Source: Vreelandella songnenensis
GTDB lineage: Bacteria; Pseudomonadota; Gammaproteobacteria; Pseudomonadales; Halomonadaceae
DNA length: 64,000 bases
Reading direction: 5' to 3'
Assembly (NCBI RefSeq): GCF_003002925.1
Contig: NZ_PVTK01000007.1
Coordinates: 1-64,000, forward strand
The notes under the pieces were generated by a model that was not told where the DNA came from, made no database searches, and was given only the letters and a program-made list of their open reading frames with translations. Positions 36,648 through 45,892 of this stretch are shown here, one piece after another. The translations under genes were made by a program, and so were the position numbers. The first letter of the stretch is position 1. Every line of letters begins with the position of its first letter.

Positions 36648-37661
36648 TCAGCTTTCGGCCAGAGCTTCAAGTCTTGCGTGGGTGCGGCGCCATCGGCCCA
36701 GCGCACTGAGCGCATCGAGATCAGGCCGGGCACGCCCATAGCGCAGTTTGGCGGGTCGTTTGGTGGCCACACCCTCGCAGGCTTTCAGTACTTCAAGCGC
36801 GGCGGTGCGGTCATTGCACACCAGGAGCATATCGCAGCCGGCCGTGAGTGCAGCTTCAGCACGAGCACCTGGGTCACCGGCTTCGTGCGCTCCGGCCATG
36901 CTCAAGTCATCTGAAAAGATACAGCCTTTGAAGCCAAGCGATTCACGCAGCATGCCAAGCCAGCTGGGCGAAAAGCCCGCAGGCCGGGTATCGAATGCCG
37001 GGTAGATGACATGGGCGGGCATGACGCCATCCAGCTGGGCGGCTAATTCAGTGAAAGGAACGAGATCGCGCTGCTTGATCTCCTCCATGGAGCGCTCGTC
37101 GACCGGCAGCGCCACGTGGGAGTCGGCGGCAACACCGCCATGACCGGGAAAGTGCTTGCCGATGGCGGCCATGCCCGCCTGGTGCAGGCCGTCGATAAAC
37201 GCCGCCCCAAGCGTTGCGACCTGCTGAGGGTCACTGCCGAAGCTGCGGTCGCCGATGACGCTGGAAATGCCGCTTTCCACATCGAGTACCGGCGCAAAGC
37301 TGATATCCAGCCCGCACGCCGCCATCTCCATACCCAGCAGCCAGCCGGCGTCGGTGGCAAGCGCAAGCCCCGCCTCGGGGTCCTGCACAAAGCGTTCACC
37401 GATGCGCGCCATTGCCGGCAGGCGGGTCAGGCCTTTTCTGATGCGCTGGACGCGACCGCCCTCCTGGTCAACCGCCAGCAGAAGGTCCCCGCGTACGTGC
37501 CGAATGTCGCTGCACAGCTTGCGTACCTGGTAGGCGTCTTCGACGTTGCGCCCAAACAGGATCACGCCTCCCACCGCAGGCTCAAGCAGCAAGCGCTTTT
37601 CAGCGGCGGTCAATTGCGGTCCTTCCAGGTCGAGCATGACCGGGCCAATAGGTTGCGTCAT
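36648..37661 (-). CDS. nagZ: Beta-N-acetylhexosaminidase NagZ
   Basis: A 337-residue cytoplasmic glycoside hydrolase family 3 enzyme that removes GlcNAc from anhydro-muropeptides in peptidoglycan recycling. Signatures are [26 protein letters not shown] with the mobile catalytic loop His/Asp, and [10 protein letters not shown] carrying the nucleophile Asp. ATG 37661 with TTGGA upstream is preferred to the TTG two codons earlier. The neighbourhood nagZ-psrA-lexA is the same as in Pseudomonas. Confidence 0.94.
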   Translation of the reverse strand: MTQPIGPVMLDLEGPQLTAAEKRLLLEPAVGGVILFGRNVEDAYQVRKLCSDIRHVRGDLLLAVDQEGGRVQRIRKGLTRLPAMARIGERFVQDPEAGLALATDAGWLLGMEMAACGLDISFAPVLDVESGISSVIGDRSFGSDPQQVATLGAAFIDGLHQAGMAAIGKHFPGHGGVAADSHVALPVDERSMEEIKQRDLVPFTELAAQLDGVMPAHVIYPAFDTRPAGFSPSWLGMLRESLGFKGCIFSDDLSMAGAHEAGDPGARAEAALTAGCDMLLVCNDRTAALEVLKACEGVATKRPAKLRYGRARPDLDALSALGRWRRTHARLEALAES

Positions 37662-37736
37662 TATCAAGAATCCAACAAAAGGGCCGACGATTTTAGACGA
37701 TCATCGAGGAGAGTCAAAAAACCTTGTGGGCAATGC

Positions 37737-38264
37737 TCAGCCGGCGCTACCGTGCAGCCATACCGGCGTACCGGGCACAGCACGCTCGTAAAGATACAGC
37801 AAGTCAGGGTTACGCAGGCGAATACAGCCGTGCGAGGCCGGCGTGCCCATGGGCTGATCCGGCGGCGTGCCGTGCAGATAGATATAGCGGCGCTGGGAAT
37901 CCACCTGACCTCCGCGGTTACTGCCTTTTTCCAGCCCGCAGAGCCACAGAATGCGCGTCAGTATCCAGTCACGCGCGGGGTTCGCTTCGCCAAGCGCCGG
38001 GGTGAACACTTCACCGGTCCAGCGTCGGCCACGAAACACCGCGTTATCCGGAAGGCCTCCACCGATGGCGGCACGAACGTAGTGCCAGCCATGCGGGGTC
38101 TGGCCGCTGCCTTCCTGCTGGCCAATGCCCGCTTTACCCGTGGAGACCGCGCACTCAAAAAGCACTTCGCGTCCTTGCCACCAGCGCAGCTGCTGGCAGT
38201 CAGTATCAATCTCGATCCAGCCGCCATCGATAGGCGGCAGTTCAGCCAGGATGGGCGTTGGCAT
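37737..38264 (-). CDS. L,D-transpeptidase (YkuD family)
   Basis: A 175-residue protein with the catalytic HGTPPDQP...SHGCIRLRNPDLLYLYE motif (Cys nucleophile in SHGC). There is no signal peptide, unlike the exported cross-linking L,D-transpeptidases. It may therefore act in the cytoplasm, for example on recycled muropeptides, which would suit its place next to nagZ. The start at 38264 has GAGGAG 5 nt upstream. That start lies 23 bp inside the end of psrA, indicating coupling. Confidence 0.85.
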   Translation of the reverse strand: MPTPILAELPPIDGGWIEIDTDCQQLRWWQGREVLFECAVSTGKAGIGQQEGSGQTPHGWHYVRAAIGGGLPDNAVFRGRRWTGEVFTPALGEANPARDWILTRILWLCGLEKGSNRGGQVDSQRRYIYLHGTPPDQPMGTPASHGCIRLRNPDLLYLYERAVPGTPVWLHGSAG

Positions 38265-38919
38265 GGGACTCCTCTTCAATTTCAGGGGGCAACGGAGCGT
38301 TCATGGCGGCCACGACCACAGGACGCAAACGGCGCACCAGATCACGAACGGTAACCTGCTCGTGGTAATCCTTGGCGGCAATATCGCGCAGGGCATCGAG
38401 TCCTGACAGGGTAAAGATGACCGTTCCCAGCATGAAATGCAGCCGCCAGAAGCGCTCGGCGTCCGGAAGTTCCGGCGTCGCCCGGCGCACCAGTTCGGTA
38501 AAGCGCGTGAAGACATCACCATACTGCGCCTGGATATGGCGGCGCAAATGCCCCTGAGCCTGGCTATAGGCAAGCCCCAGAAGGCGCATGAACACTTTCA
38601 GACTGTTGCGCTCGGCCGGCACCGCCAGCACCGTGGTCGCCATGGTTTCCAGAAGCTCCTCTAGAGGAATTACCCCGTCGGCGTAACGCGCTTCAAGATC
38701 GTCCAGCGCGCTGTGAAAGCGTTGGCTGAAGGGGTCCAGATAACGGGAGAAAACCGCCTGGATCAGCGCCTTCTTGGAGCCAAAGTGGTAGTTCACGGCT
38801 GCCAGATTCACTCGCGCCTTGCTAGTGATGTTGCGCAGCGACGTTTCGGCAAAACCACGCTCTGCAAACAGCACTTCGGCGGTATCCAGAATGCGTGACA
38901 CCGTATCAGATTGTGCCAT
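38242..38919 (-). CDS. psrA: TetR-family regulator PsrA
   Basis: A 225-residue repressor. The N-terminal HTH region SRILDTAEVLFAERGFAETS followed by NITSKARVNLAAVNYHFGSKKALIQAVFSRYL is nearly the same as in Pseudomonas PsrA, the fatty-acid-responsive regulator of rpoS and beta-oxidation genes. The C-terminal ligand domain has FMRLLGLAYSQAQGHLR and FWRLHFMLG. A PsrA-type operator lies 14 bp upstream of the start, which suggests autoregulation. Divergent lexA on one side and nagZ behind reproduce the Pseudomonas layout. Confidence 0.9.
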   Translation of the reverse strand: MAQSDTVSRILDTAEVLFAERGFAETSLRNITSKARVNLAAVNYHFGSKKALIQAVFSRYLDPFSQRFHSALDDLEARYADGVIPLEELLETMATTVLAVPAERNSLKVFMRLLGLAYSQAQGHLRRHIQAQYGDVFTRFTELVRRATPELPDAERFWRLHFMLGTVIFTLSGLDALRDIAAKDYHEQVTVRDLVRRLRPVVVAAMNAPLPPEIEEESHANAHPG

Positions 38920-38932
38920 TGAGGCCTCCGGA

Positions 38933-38946
38933 GAAACGAGTGTTTA
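38933..38946. promoter_or_regulatory. Putative PsrA operator
   Basis: GAAAC-GAGT-GTTTA matches the PsrA box (G/CAAAC-N2-4-GTTTG/C) at all but the last base. It sits immediately upstream of the psrA ribosome site, where it could block its own transcription. Confidence 0.65.
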
Positions 38947-39113
38947 AAACAAGGCAAAATAGTATGCCATAACCCCGGCGGGCTCAATGCTGCACAAGAC
39001 GAGCGCTTTCGAATTGCCACGAAGTACGCTTCAGATAATTCAAACGCGCTCTAAGCTACTGGTATTACCCCGAAAACAGGGCGCGTTATGCATGTACTGG
39101 ACAGAGGAACATA

Positions 39114-39129
39114 CTGTATACTTAAACAC
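39114..39129. promoter_or_regulatory. LexA (SOS) box of lexA
   Basis: CTGT-ATACTTAA-ACAC, flanked by TA on both sides, matches the gammaproteobacterial SOS box CTGT-N8-ACAG with one mismatch. It lies 55 bp before the lexA start, as expected for autoregulation. Confidence 0.75.
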
Positions 39130-39184
39130 ATACTGATCAAGCAGGCAGATACCGACTGTCTTTTCATCATTTATGGAGTTTGGT

Positions 39185-39859
39185 ATGTCGCGGCCACTCA
39201 CAGCACGTCAACAGAATGTTTTTGATTTCATCGTTAAAACCATGGGTGAGTTCGGCTACCCGCCTACCCGTGCCGAAATTGCCAAGGCCCTTGGTTTCCG
39301 CTCGCCCAATGCCGCAGAAGAGCATCTGCGGGCGCTTGAGCGCAAAGGCGTTATTCGCATCATCCGCAATACGTCTCGCGGCATCCGGCTACCCAATCAG
39401 GAGCTGGCAGAGCCAAGCGACTCGTTGACGCCTGCCCCTGCCAACAGCGAACTGCCGCCTGCTGGCCTGCCGGTGATTGGCGAAGTCGCCGCTGGGAGCC
39501 CGATTCTTGCCGCCGAGCACATTGACCGCTACTGCCCACTGCCGGCGGAGTATTTCACACCCAAGGCGGATTACCTGCTGCGCGTGCGCGGGCTTTCCAT
39601 GAAGGATGTGGGCATTCTGGAAGGCGACCTGCTGGCCGTGCACCGCACCGAGCGCGTGCGCGATGGGCAGATCGTGGTGGCCCGCCTGGAAGACGAAGTC
39701 ACCGTCAAACGCTTCAAGCGTCAGGGCCATCAGGTGACGCTGCTTGCCGAGAACGCTGACTTTGCACCTATCGAAATCGATCTGCGTACCCAGGCGCTGG
39801 ATATCGAAGGCGTGGGTGTAGGCGTCATTCGCGGTGGTAACGGCCAGGCGTTGGGTTGA
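39185..39859 (+). CDS. lexA: SOS-response repressor and protease LexA
   Basis: A 224-residue repressor. The wHTH domain is [20 protein letters not shown]...[12 protein letters not shown]. The autocleavage bond is Ala103-Gly104 in VAAGSPILA, with catalytic Ser138 and Lys175; the spacings 35 and 37 are identical to those of E. coli LexA (84, 119, 156). The hinge between the domains is about 19 residues longer than in E. coli and rich in Pro/Ala/Glu (residues ~70-95). GGAG precedes the ATG at 39185. A bidirectional terminator follows. Confidence 0.96.
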   Translation: MSRPLTARQQNVFDFIVKTMGEFGYPPTRAEIAKALGFRSPNAAEEHLRALERKGVIRIIRNTSRGIRLPNQELAEPSDSLTPAPANSELPPAGLPVIGEVAAGSPILAAEHIDRYCPLPAEYFTPKADYLLRVRGLSMKDVGILEGDLLAVHRTERVRDGQIVVARLEDEVTVKRFKRQGHQVTLLAENADFAPIEIDLRTQALDIEGVGVGVIRGGNGQALG

Positions 39860-39894
39860 CCCGAAAGCCTGTCTCACGCCTGACACTACTCATC

Positions 39895-39934
39895 AAAAAA
39901 GCGGGCGGCCATCGAGTGGCCGCCCGCTTTTTTT
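39895..39934. terminator. Bidirectional terminator between lexA and purU
   Basis: GCGGGCGGCC (39901-39910) and GGCCGCCCGC (39918-39927) form a 10-bp G+C stem flanked by AAAAAA on the left and TTTTTTT on the right, so it can stop transcription from both convergent genes. Confidence 0.9.
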
Positions 39935-39971
39935 GCAACGCATGAAACGCCGCCAAGCGCTTCGATCGTGC

Positions 39972-40826
39972 CTAGCTGAAGACAACGGTCTTGTTGCCGT
40001 GAATCAACACGCGATCTTCCAGGTGCCAGCGTAGCCCGCGTGCCAGTACCGCTTTCTCCACATCGCGCCCGAAACGCACCAGATCAGTGGGCGTGTGGCA
40101 ATGGCTCACCCGATGAATGTCCTGCTCGATGATTGGCCCGGCATCCAGCTCTTCGGTCACGTAGTGGCAGGTAGCGCCAATCAGCTTCACGCCCCGTTCA
40201 AAAGCCTGATGGTAGGGCTTGGCACCGGCAAATGAAGGCAGAAAGCTGTGGTGAATATTGATCACCTGGCCTGCGTAACGCTGGCACAGCGCCGGCGGCA
40301 ATATCTGCATATAGCGCGCCAGCACCACACAATCCGCGCGGGCCTTGTCGATATGCTCCTGCACGGCAGCAAATGACGCCTGCTTGTTATCCGGGTCAAC
40401 CGGCACATGGTGGTACGGGATACCGTACCATTCAGCAATCGAGCGCATGTCTTCATGGTTGGAGATGACGCTTACGATATCGCAATCCAGCTCCCCGGCC
40501 TGCCAGCGGTAAAGCAGATCCACCAGGCAATGAGACTCCCGCGAAACCATCAGCACCACACGGCGACGCTGCTGGGTATCCACCAGCGACCACTCCATGG
40601 TGAACTCGGCAGCAATCGGTTCGAAGGCGTGACGCAAAGTCTCTGCAGACATGCCAAGCGAGTCGGCCTGGATTTCATAGCGCATGAAGAACCGGCCCGT
40701 CTGCAGGTCCGAGTGCTGGCTGGCCTCGGTAATGGAGCCCCCCTGCTGGGCGATAAAGCTGGATACACGGGCAACAATGCCTACCTGATCAGGGCAGGAA
40801 ACAACTAAACGGTAATAGTGGGACAT
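39972..40826 (-). CDS. purU: Formyltetrahydrofolate deformylase PurU
   Basis: A 284-residue enzyme releasing formate from 10-formyl-THF, which balances C1 units and supplies formate to PurT. It has an N-terminal ACT domain (YRLVVSCPDQVGIVARVSSFIAQ) and a C-terminal formyltransferase-like domain with the catalytic signature VINIHHSFLPSFAGAKPYHQAF and later GPIIEQD. The family start MSHYYRLVV at 40826 is preferred to a frame extending to 40889. No strong ribosome site is visible there. Confidence 0.93.
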   Translation of the reverse strand: MSHYYRLVVSCPDQVGIVARVSSFIAQQGGSITEASQHSDLQTGRFFMRYEIQADSLGMSAETLRHAFEPIAAEFTMEWSLVDTQQRRRVVLMVSRESHCLVDLLYRWQAGELDCDIVSVISNHEDMRSIAEWYGIPYHHVPVDPDNKQASFAAVQEHIDKARADCVVLARYMQILPPALCQRYAGQVINIHHSFLPSFAGAKPYHQAFERGVKLIGATCHYVTEELDAGPIIEQDIHRVSHCHTPTDLVRFGRDVEKAVLARGLRWHLEDRVLIHGNKTVVFS

Positions 40827-41014
40827 GACAGGTACTCTTGACTTATTGCAACGGCGCCGCAGGCAACGAAAGCCTGACCATACCGCCAAAAAATAGAGCG
40901 CCTAGTGTACCGGAAGCGCTTTCGCGAAGCACCGTTATCCAACGTTGTGATCATTGTGAGCGGCCGTTGCCTTCCGTATAGTTGAGGAACTACTTTTTAG
41001 GCTTTTCATAACTG

Positions 41015-42679
41015 ATGCATCCACCACGCGTTCAACTTCGTCCCCGCCGCCGCCCACCTTTGCGCATACTGCCGCTAGGCGGGTGCGGTGAAATTGGTAT
41101 GAATCTAACGCTGTATGGATATGACGATCGCTGGATCGCGGTCGATTGCGGCATGATGATTCGCCAGGATCTACCCAACTCTCCTCTTCAAGTGCCCAAC
41201 CCGGATACCCCTGAAACGCTGGGTATCAAGCCCCGGGCACTGTTTATCACTCATGGCCATGAAGACCATATCGGCGCAGTCGCCTGGCTATGGCCGAAAT
41301 GGAACTGCCCCATTTACGCCACGCCGCTGGCCGCCGGTTTGCTGCGCATGAAGTTTGCAGAGCACCAGCTCAGCAGTGCCGCAATCCATGTCATTGAGCC
41401 AGGCGAGGCCATGGAGTGCGCGCCTTTTTCGCTGCGTTTTCTGCCGCTGACGCACTCGATTCCGGAAAGCTGTGCGCTGATGATGCTGGTCGGCGAGTAC
41501 CGCATCCTGCATACCGGTGACTGGAAGCTCGACCCTGAACCGATGATCGGCGCCCCCATCAATGCCAGACACTTTCAGGCGCTTGCCCCGGTGGACCTGG
41601 TGGTGGGCGACTCGACCAACGCGCCGATACTCGGGCATTCGGGCAGCGAAGGCGATGTGGCGCGTGCGCTTGCCAAGACGCTGGGAGAGTGTAAAGGCCG
41701 CGTGGTGGTTTCCTGTTTTGCCAGCAATCTGGCGCGGGTACTGGCGATTGGCCAGGCCGCACAGCAGAGCGGGCGCCGCATCAGCCTTATGGGGCGCTCC
41801 ATGGAGCGCATGGTGGGCATTGCACGCGGCCTGGGGTATATGGACGACCTGCCGCCGCTGGTACCGCCCCACGACCTGGGCTACTTGCCCCCGGATGAGG
41901 TGGTGATCATTGCCACCGGTAGCCAGGGCGAGCCGCGCGCCGCCCTTCAGCGCCTTGCCCAGGGCCGGCACCCGTTTGTCGACCTGGAAGCGGGGGATAA
42001 CGTCATTTTCTCGGCCAAGGCCATTCCCGGCAATGAACGCCCCATCGAGCAGCTCAAGCGGCGCTTTGCACAGCTGGGCGTGAACATATTTGATGAGACC
42101 AATCACCCGGAACTTCACGCCACCGGGCACCCGGCTCAGGAAGAGCTCATCAAGTTCTACCAGTGGGTAAGGCCCAAACACCTGATACCGGTGCACGGCG
42201 AAGCCCGCCACCAGCAGTCGCACCAGGAAATTGCGGCATCACTCGGCATTAACGCGCCGCTGGCACCGGTCAATGGTGACGTGCTGGTGCTGGATGGCGA
42301 AGGACTGCGCTGCGAAGCCCGCCACCCCCAGCCGCCCTACATCGTCAATCAAAATAGCGTAATGCCCCACCCCGGCCTTGAAAGCAGCAAAAATACGGCG
42401 CGGCGTGGTAGCCTGTATCTGGCTCTGCCCGTGGCGGCCAGCGAAACCGGCTGGTGGCGTATCGGCCGCCTGATGCTGGATAGCAGCAGCGCGAGCCCGG
42501 TGGATGAAGATAGCTTCAGCGAGTGGCTGGATGACCAGCTGGAAGATATCGAGGCCGAGACGTTGGCGGACCTGCGCCTTGCGCTTCAGCCGCGCCTGAT
42601 ACATTGGCTTGCCGAGCATATGCAGCATATGCCCGAAGTGCATTTGCAGATCATGGCCGCCGAGGCGCCGACTACCTGA
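41015..42679 (+). CDS. Ribonuclease J-family metallo-beta-lactamase nuclease
   Basis: A 554-residue beta-CASP metallo-beta-lactamase protein. It opens LRILPLGGCGEIGMNLTLYGYDD. The metal site is THGHEDHIGA (His80, His82, Asp84, His85), with LTHSIPESCA and HTGDWKLDPEP completing it. The beta-CASP part has VVGDSTNAPILGHSGSE and GSQGEPRAALQRLAQG, and PVHGEARHQ carries the C-terminal His. These are RNase J features (5'-3' exo/endoribonuclease). A basic N-terminus (RPRRRPP) precedes the fold. RNase J is the rule in Firmicutes and alphaproteobacteria but less usual here. Confidence 0.87.
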   Translation: MHPPRVQLRPRRRPPLRILPLGGCGEIGMNLTLYGYDDRWIAVDCGMMIRQDLPNSPLQVPNPDTPETLGIKPRALFITHGHEDHIGAVAWLWPKWNCPIYATPLAAGLLRMKFAEHQLSSAAIHVIEPGEAMECAPFSLRFLPLTHSIPESCALMMLVGEYRILHTGDWKLDPEPMIGAPINARHFQALAPVDLVVGDSTNAPILGHSGSEGDVARALAKTLGECKGRVVVSCFASNLARVLAIGQAAQQSGRRISLMGRSMERMVGIARGLGYMDDLPPLVPPHDLGYLPPDEVVIIATGSQGEPRAALQRLAQGRHPFVDLEAGDNVIFSAKAIPGNERPIEQLKRRFAQLGVNIFDETNHPELHATGHPAQEELIKFYQWVRPKHLIPVHGEARHQQSHQEIAASLGINAPLAPVNGDVLVLDGEGLRCEARHPQPPYIVNQNSVMPHPGLESSKNTARRGSLYLALPVAASETGWWRIGRLMLDSSSASPVDEDSFSEWLDDQLEDIEAETLADLRLALQPRLIHWLAEHMQHMPEVHLQIMAAEAPTT

Positions 42680-42745
42680 AAGGCAAGTCAGGCGTCAGGC
42701 GGCCAGTATCTTTTATCCGAATCCAAGCATAATTAACGCCAGCAC

Positions 42746-43201
42746 CTAGGCCCAGCGCGCAGCGTCTTCAAGGTCGGTTGCGCGCTCTTTTACCCAGTAC
42801 TCGCCTTTTCTGGAGTGCTCCTTTTTCCAGAAAGGTGCCTGAGTCTTCAGAAAATCCATGATGAAATCGCACGCTTCAAACGCCTCACGCCGGTGGGCGC
42901 TGGCGACCAGCACCCGCACAATCGGGTCCCCCGGCGCCAGGTATCCGACCCGGTGCACGATGTAGACCGCCTGAAGCGCCCAGCGCTGCCAGGCCTGCGC
43001 GCCGATATCTTCAAGCGTACGCTCGGTCATGCCCGGGTAGTGCTCAAGCGTCAGGCCCGTGACCTCCGGCGTTTCATTGAAATCACGCACCAGCCCCGTA
43101 AAGCACACCAGCGCGCCGATATCGGTACGCTGTGCCAGCGTCTGCTCATAGCCATCCGCCAGGGAAAAGGCGTCCGATTGAATGCTCACCCGGATATTCA
43201 T
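42746..43201 (-). CDS. moaE: Molybdopterin synthase catalytic subunit MoaE
   Basis: A 151-residue subunit that, with MoaD thiocarboxylate, inserts the dithiolene sulfurs into precursor Z. It has FTGLVRDFN near residue 35, EHYPGMTE, ILHRVG-type VHRVGYLAPGD, the HRREAFEACDFIMD helix and PFWKKEH with the catalytic Lys. Length equals E. coli MoaE. Separated from the moaC-moaD fusion by 3 bp. Confidence 0.95.
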   Translation of the reverse strand: MNIRVSIQSDAFSLADGYEQTLAQRTDIGALVCFTGLVRDFNETPEVTGLTLEHYPGMTERTLEDIGAQAWQRWALQAVYIVHRVGYLAPGDPIVRVLVASAHRREAFEACDFIMDFLKTQAPFWKKEHSRKGEYWVKERATDLEDAARWA

Positions 43202-43204
43202 GAC

Positions 43205-44005
43205 TTAACCCCCCGTTACCGGTGGAAAAAAGGCCACTTCGTCTTCATCGGTAATGCGCGCCGTGTCATTGGCCATTACCTGATTGATTGCGCATAGCGT
43301 GCGCTGGTCGGAAAGCACGCCAAATCGCCTGTCCTGCTGGCTTAGCGCTGCCTTCAAGCCGGCAATATCCCGGCTGGGCACTTTCTCGAGATCCAGCACG
43401 GTGTCACTTACCCCGACCCGCTCGCGCAGCTCGGCAAGAAACTTGACGCGTACACAGGGTGACGTGCAGCGCTCGCCCAGGGTCACTTCACCCGAACTGC
43501 CTTCGCCGGTCACGATAGGCATTGCCGGTGCCGGCTCGCGCTGGTAATCGCCTCGCATGCCACCCTGCTTGCTCTCAAGCTGCACCGCTTCGATGCGCAT
43601 CTCCTTGTCGACGGCCTTGCACATATCGTAAAGCGTCAGGCAGGCCACGGACACAGCGGTCAGCGCCTCCATCTCGACGCCGGTGCGTCCATTCAAGCGG
43701 CACAGTGCGGAGACATTGACGCAACCGCCCGCATGATCGATATCGAACTCGACCGATACCTTGGAAAGCGCCAGCGCGTGGCAAAGCGGAATCAGCTCGT
43801 GGGTGCGCTTTGCCGCCTGTATGCCCGCAATGCGGGCCGTCGCGATCACATCACCCTTGGGCAGCTTGCCATCACTCAACAGCTTGAGCGTTTCCGGCTG
43901 CATCATGATGCGCCCAGACGCTACGGCCTCACGGCGGGTTTCACGCTTGTCGCCGACATCGACCATATTAGCTTCACCACGCGTATTGAGGTGGGTTAGC
44001 TGCAT
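43205..44005 (-). CDS. moaC: Fused MoaC-MoaD: cyclic pyranopterin monophosphate synthase with molybdopterin synthase sulfur carrier
   Basis: One 266-residue open frame joins two Moco enzymes. Residues ~1-157 are MoaC ([58 protein letters not shown] with Asp127 and Lys130). A ~27-residue Gly/Ser/Cys-containing linker follows (about 158-184). Residues 185-266 are MoaD ([15 protein letters not shown] ... [14 protein letters not shown]), ending in the Gly-Gly that must be adenylated and thiocarboxylated. MoaD keeps its free C-terminus, so both functions can work. The start at 44005 is 4 bp after mobB, with an AAAGGTGA site; a longer frame overlaps mobB. An internal GTG within the linker could make separate MoaD. 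Confidence 0.85.
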   Translation of the reverse strand: MQLTHLNTRGEANMVDVGDKRETRREAVASGRIMMQPETLKLLSDGKLPKGDVIATARIAGIQAAKRTHELIPLCHALALSKVSVEFDIDHAGGCVNVSALCRLNGRTGVEMEALTAVSVACLTLYDMCKAVDKEMRIEAVQLESKQGGMRGDYQREPAPAMPIVTGEGSSGEVTLGERCTSPCVRVKFLAELRERVGVSDTVLDLEKVPSRDIAGLKAALSQQDRRFGVLSDQRTLCAINQVMANDTARITDEDEVAFFPPVTGG

Positions 44006-44009
44006 GTTG

Positions 44010-44570
44010 TCACCTTTCATTTGAAACCACACGGTTGGGCTGAGTACCAACCCATGAAATTACCCAGCGGGCAATTGCTTCGATGTTATTGAGATCAAGC
44101 CGCTTCACATGGGAAGCAAGCTCAACCGAGCAATCCTCTTCAAGCGCCGCTGCCTGGAGCATGGCATCGTCAAGCAGCGAGGCCTCGCCCACCCCCTCGC
44201 GGTAAAGGGCAAGCTTGGGGATAGGCCAGGCCTTGAAGCCCTCTACAATCACCAGGTCCGGCTGGTGATAGGCCATCATGGCGAGCAACGCGCCAAGGTC
44301 GGGTTCGTCCTGGCCGGGCGTCTCCTGCATCAGGGCAAAACGCTCGCTCGAGGCAATCAGCATGGGGGAAGCCCCGGCACTGCGCAGCTTGTAGCTATCC
44401 TTGCCGGGCGTGTCCACGTCAAAGCTGTGGTGGGCGTGCTTGATCACCCCTACATCAAGCCCCGCGTCTCGCAGGCGCGGCAGCAGCCGGGTCAACAGCG
44501 TGGTTTTCCCCGTACCGCTCCACGCCGCGATGCCCAGCACGGGAAACGCGGTAGCTGGCTGACTCATCAT
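44010..44570 (-). CDS. mobB: Molybdopterin-guanine dinucleotide biosynthesis protein MobB
   Basis: A 186-residue P-loop GTPase that aids MobA in forming the MGD form of Moco. Walker [17 protein letters not shown]; then [28 protein letters not shown] and [15 protein letters not shown]. First gene of a mobB-moaCD-moaE run, implying guanylated molybdoenzymes (DMSO reductase type) in the cell. Two adjacent Met codons open the frame. Confidence 0.94.
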   Translation of the reverse strand: MMSQPATAFPVLGIAAWSGTGKTTLLTRLLPRLRDAGLDVGVIKHAHHSFDVDTPGKDSYKLRSAGASPMLIASSERFALMQETPGQDEPDLGALLAMMAYHQPDLVIVEGFKAWPIPKLALYREGVGEASLLDDAMLQAAALEEDCSVELASHVKRLDLNNIEAIARWVISWVGTQPNRVVSNER

Positions 44571-44619
44571 ATAGCGCTCCTGGCGATGTCAGTCGTGTTG
44601 GCGGTGGTTACTGCGCGGG

Positions 44620-45855
44620 CTATTCACCCTCTTTCTCGCGCGGCAGCACCCAGTTTAAAACAATACCGACCAGCGCCGCCAAACTAACGCCCTGCAGGGT
44701 AAACTGCCCGCCGCCAAACTGCATGCCACCGATACCAAAAACCAGAATCAGCGATACCACCACCAGGTTGCGCGGAGCGGTAAGCGACTGACCCGCACGC
44801 ACCAGCGTATTCATGCCCACCACGGCAATGGAGCCGAACAGCAGTGTCATGATTCCTCCCATCACGGGCCCTGGAATGGTCTGTAACAGCGCGCCCAGCT
44901 TGGCGACAAATGCCAGCACGATGGCGATAACCGCGGCCACGACCATATAGTTGGGGTTGAACGCACGGGTCAGCGTGACCGCGCCGGTCACTTCTGAATA
45001 AGTAGTATTGGGCGGACCGCCGAACAGGGCTGCGGTGGTGGTTGCCAGGCCATCACCCAATAGCGTGCGGTGCAGCCCCGGTTTTTCCAGGTAGTTGCGC
45101 CGCGTGACCGAACCGATCGCCACCATATCGCCAATGTGTTCAACGGCGGGGGCAATCGCCACCGGAATCATGAACAGAATTGCCGCCCAGTGAAAGCTGG
45201 GCGCGGTGAAACTGGGCAGTGCCAGCCAGGCGGCTTCATGCACCGGAGTGAAATCGACAACGCCCATGATCAAGGAGAGCGCGTAGCCGGTCACGATACC
45301 CCCCATGATCGGAATCAGGCGCAGCAGGCCGCGGCCAAATACGGCAAGCACCAGCGTGACCATAAGGCTTGCCATGGAGAGAAATATCGCCTGCCCATAG
45401 CCAATATTGGCGCTGGTTTCACCGGTGGCCATACTGACCGCTACCGGCGCCAGCGCCAGACCGATCACCATGATGACCGGCCCCACCACCACGGCGGGCA
45501 GCAGCCGATTGAGCCAGCCGGTGCCGCGCAGACGCACCACCTGGGAAATAACCACGTAGACAAGGCCTGACGCCATCAGGCCGCCCATGGTGGCGGATAC
45601 ACCAAAGCTTGCAATGGAGCCCTGGATAGGTGCGATAAAAGCAAAGGATGAGGCCAGAAATACCGGCACCGTCTTTCTGGTGACAGCATGAAATACCAGC
45701 GTCCCCGCACCGGCGGTAAACAGCGCAACGCTTGGGTCAAGCCCTGTCAGCAGCGGCACCAATACCAGCGCGCCAAAGGCGACAAACAGCATTTGCGCAC
45801 CGGTCAGCAGTACCTTCGGCCACGACTCGGGCCGGCGGGCAGCATCATTCATCAC
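44620..45855 (-). CDS. uraA: Uracil permease (NCS2 family)
   Basis: A 411-residue nucleobase:H+ symporter with 12-14 membrane segments. It has LLTGAQMLFVAFGALVLVPLLTG and AIGSVTRRNYLEKPGLHRTLLGDGLATTTAALFGGPPNTTYSE, the NCS2 motif region with substrate-binding Glu residues. It follows upp in the same direction, the usual uptake-salvage pair. A terminator-like hairpin lies between the two genes, so expression may depend on read-through. Confidence 0.93.
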   Translation of the reverse strand: MMNDAARRPESWPKVLLTGAQMLFVAFGALVLVPLLTGLDPSVALFTAGAGTLVFHAVTRKTVPVFLASSFAFIAPIQGSIASFGVSATMGGLMASGLVYVVISQVVRLRGTGWLNRLLPAVVVGPVIMVIGLALAPVAVSMATGETSANIGYGQAIFLSMASLMVTLVLAVFGRGLLRLIPIMGGIVTGYALSLIMGVVDFTPVHEAAWLALPSFTAPSFHWAAILFMIPVAIAPAVEHIGDMVAIGSVTRRNYLEKPGLHRTLLGDGLATTTAALFGGPPNTTYSEVTGAVTLTRAFNPNYMVVAAVIAIVLAFVAKLGALLQTIPGPVMGGIMTLLFGSIAVVGMNTLVRAGQSLTAPRNLVVVSLILVFGIGGMQFGGGQFTLQGVSLAALVGIVLNWVLPREKEGE

Positions 45856-45892
45856 ACAACTCCTGAAGGTTTGTTATTCGTATGGAAGGGGC

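Noticed and set aside
37116..38354. Open frame antisense across nagZ, the L,D-transpeptidase and the end of psrA.
   Set aside because: Spans three well-supported genes on the other strand and has no domain.
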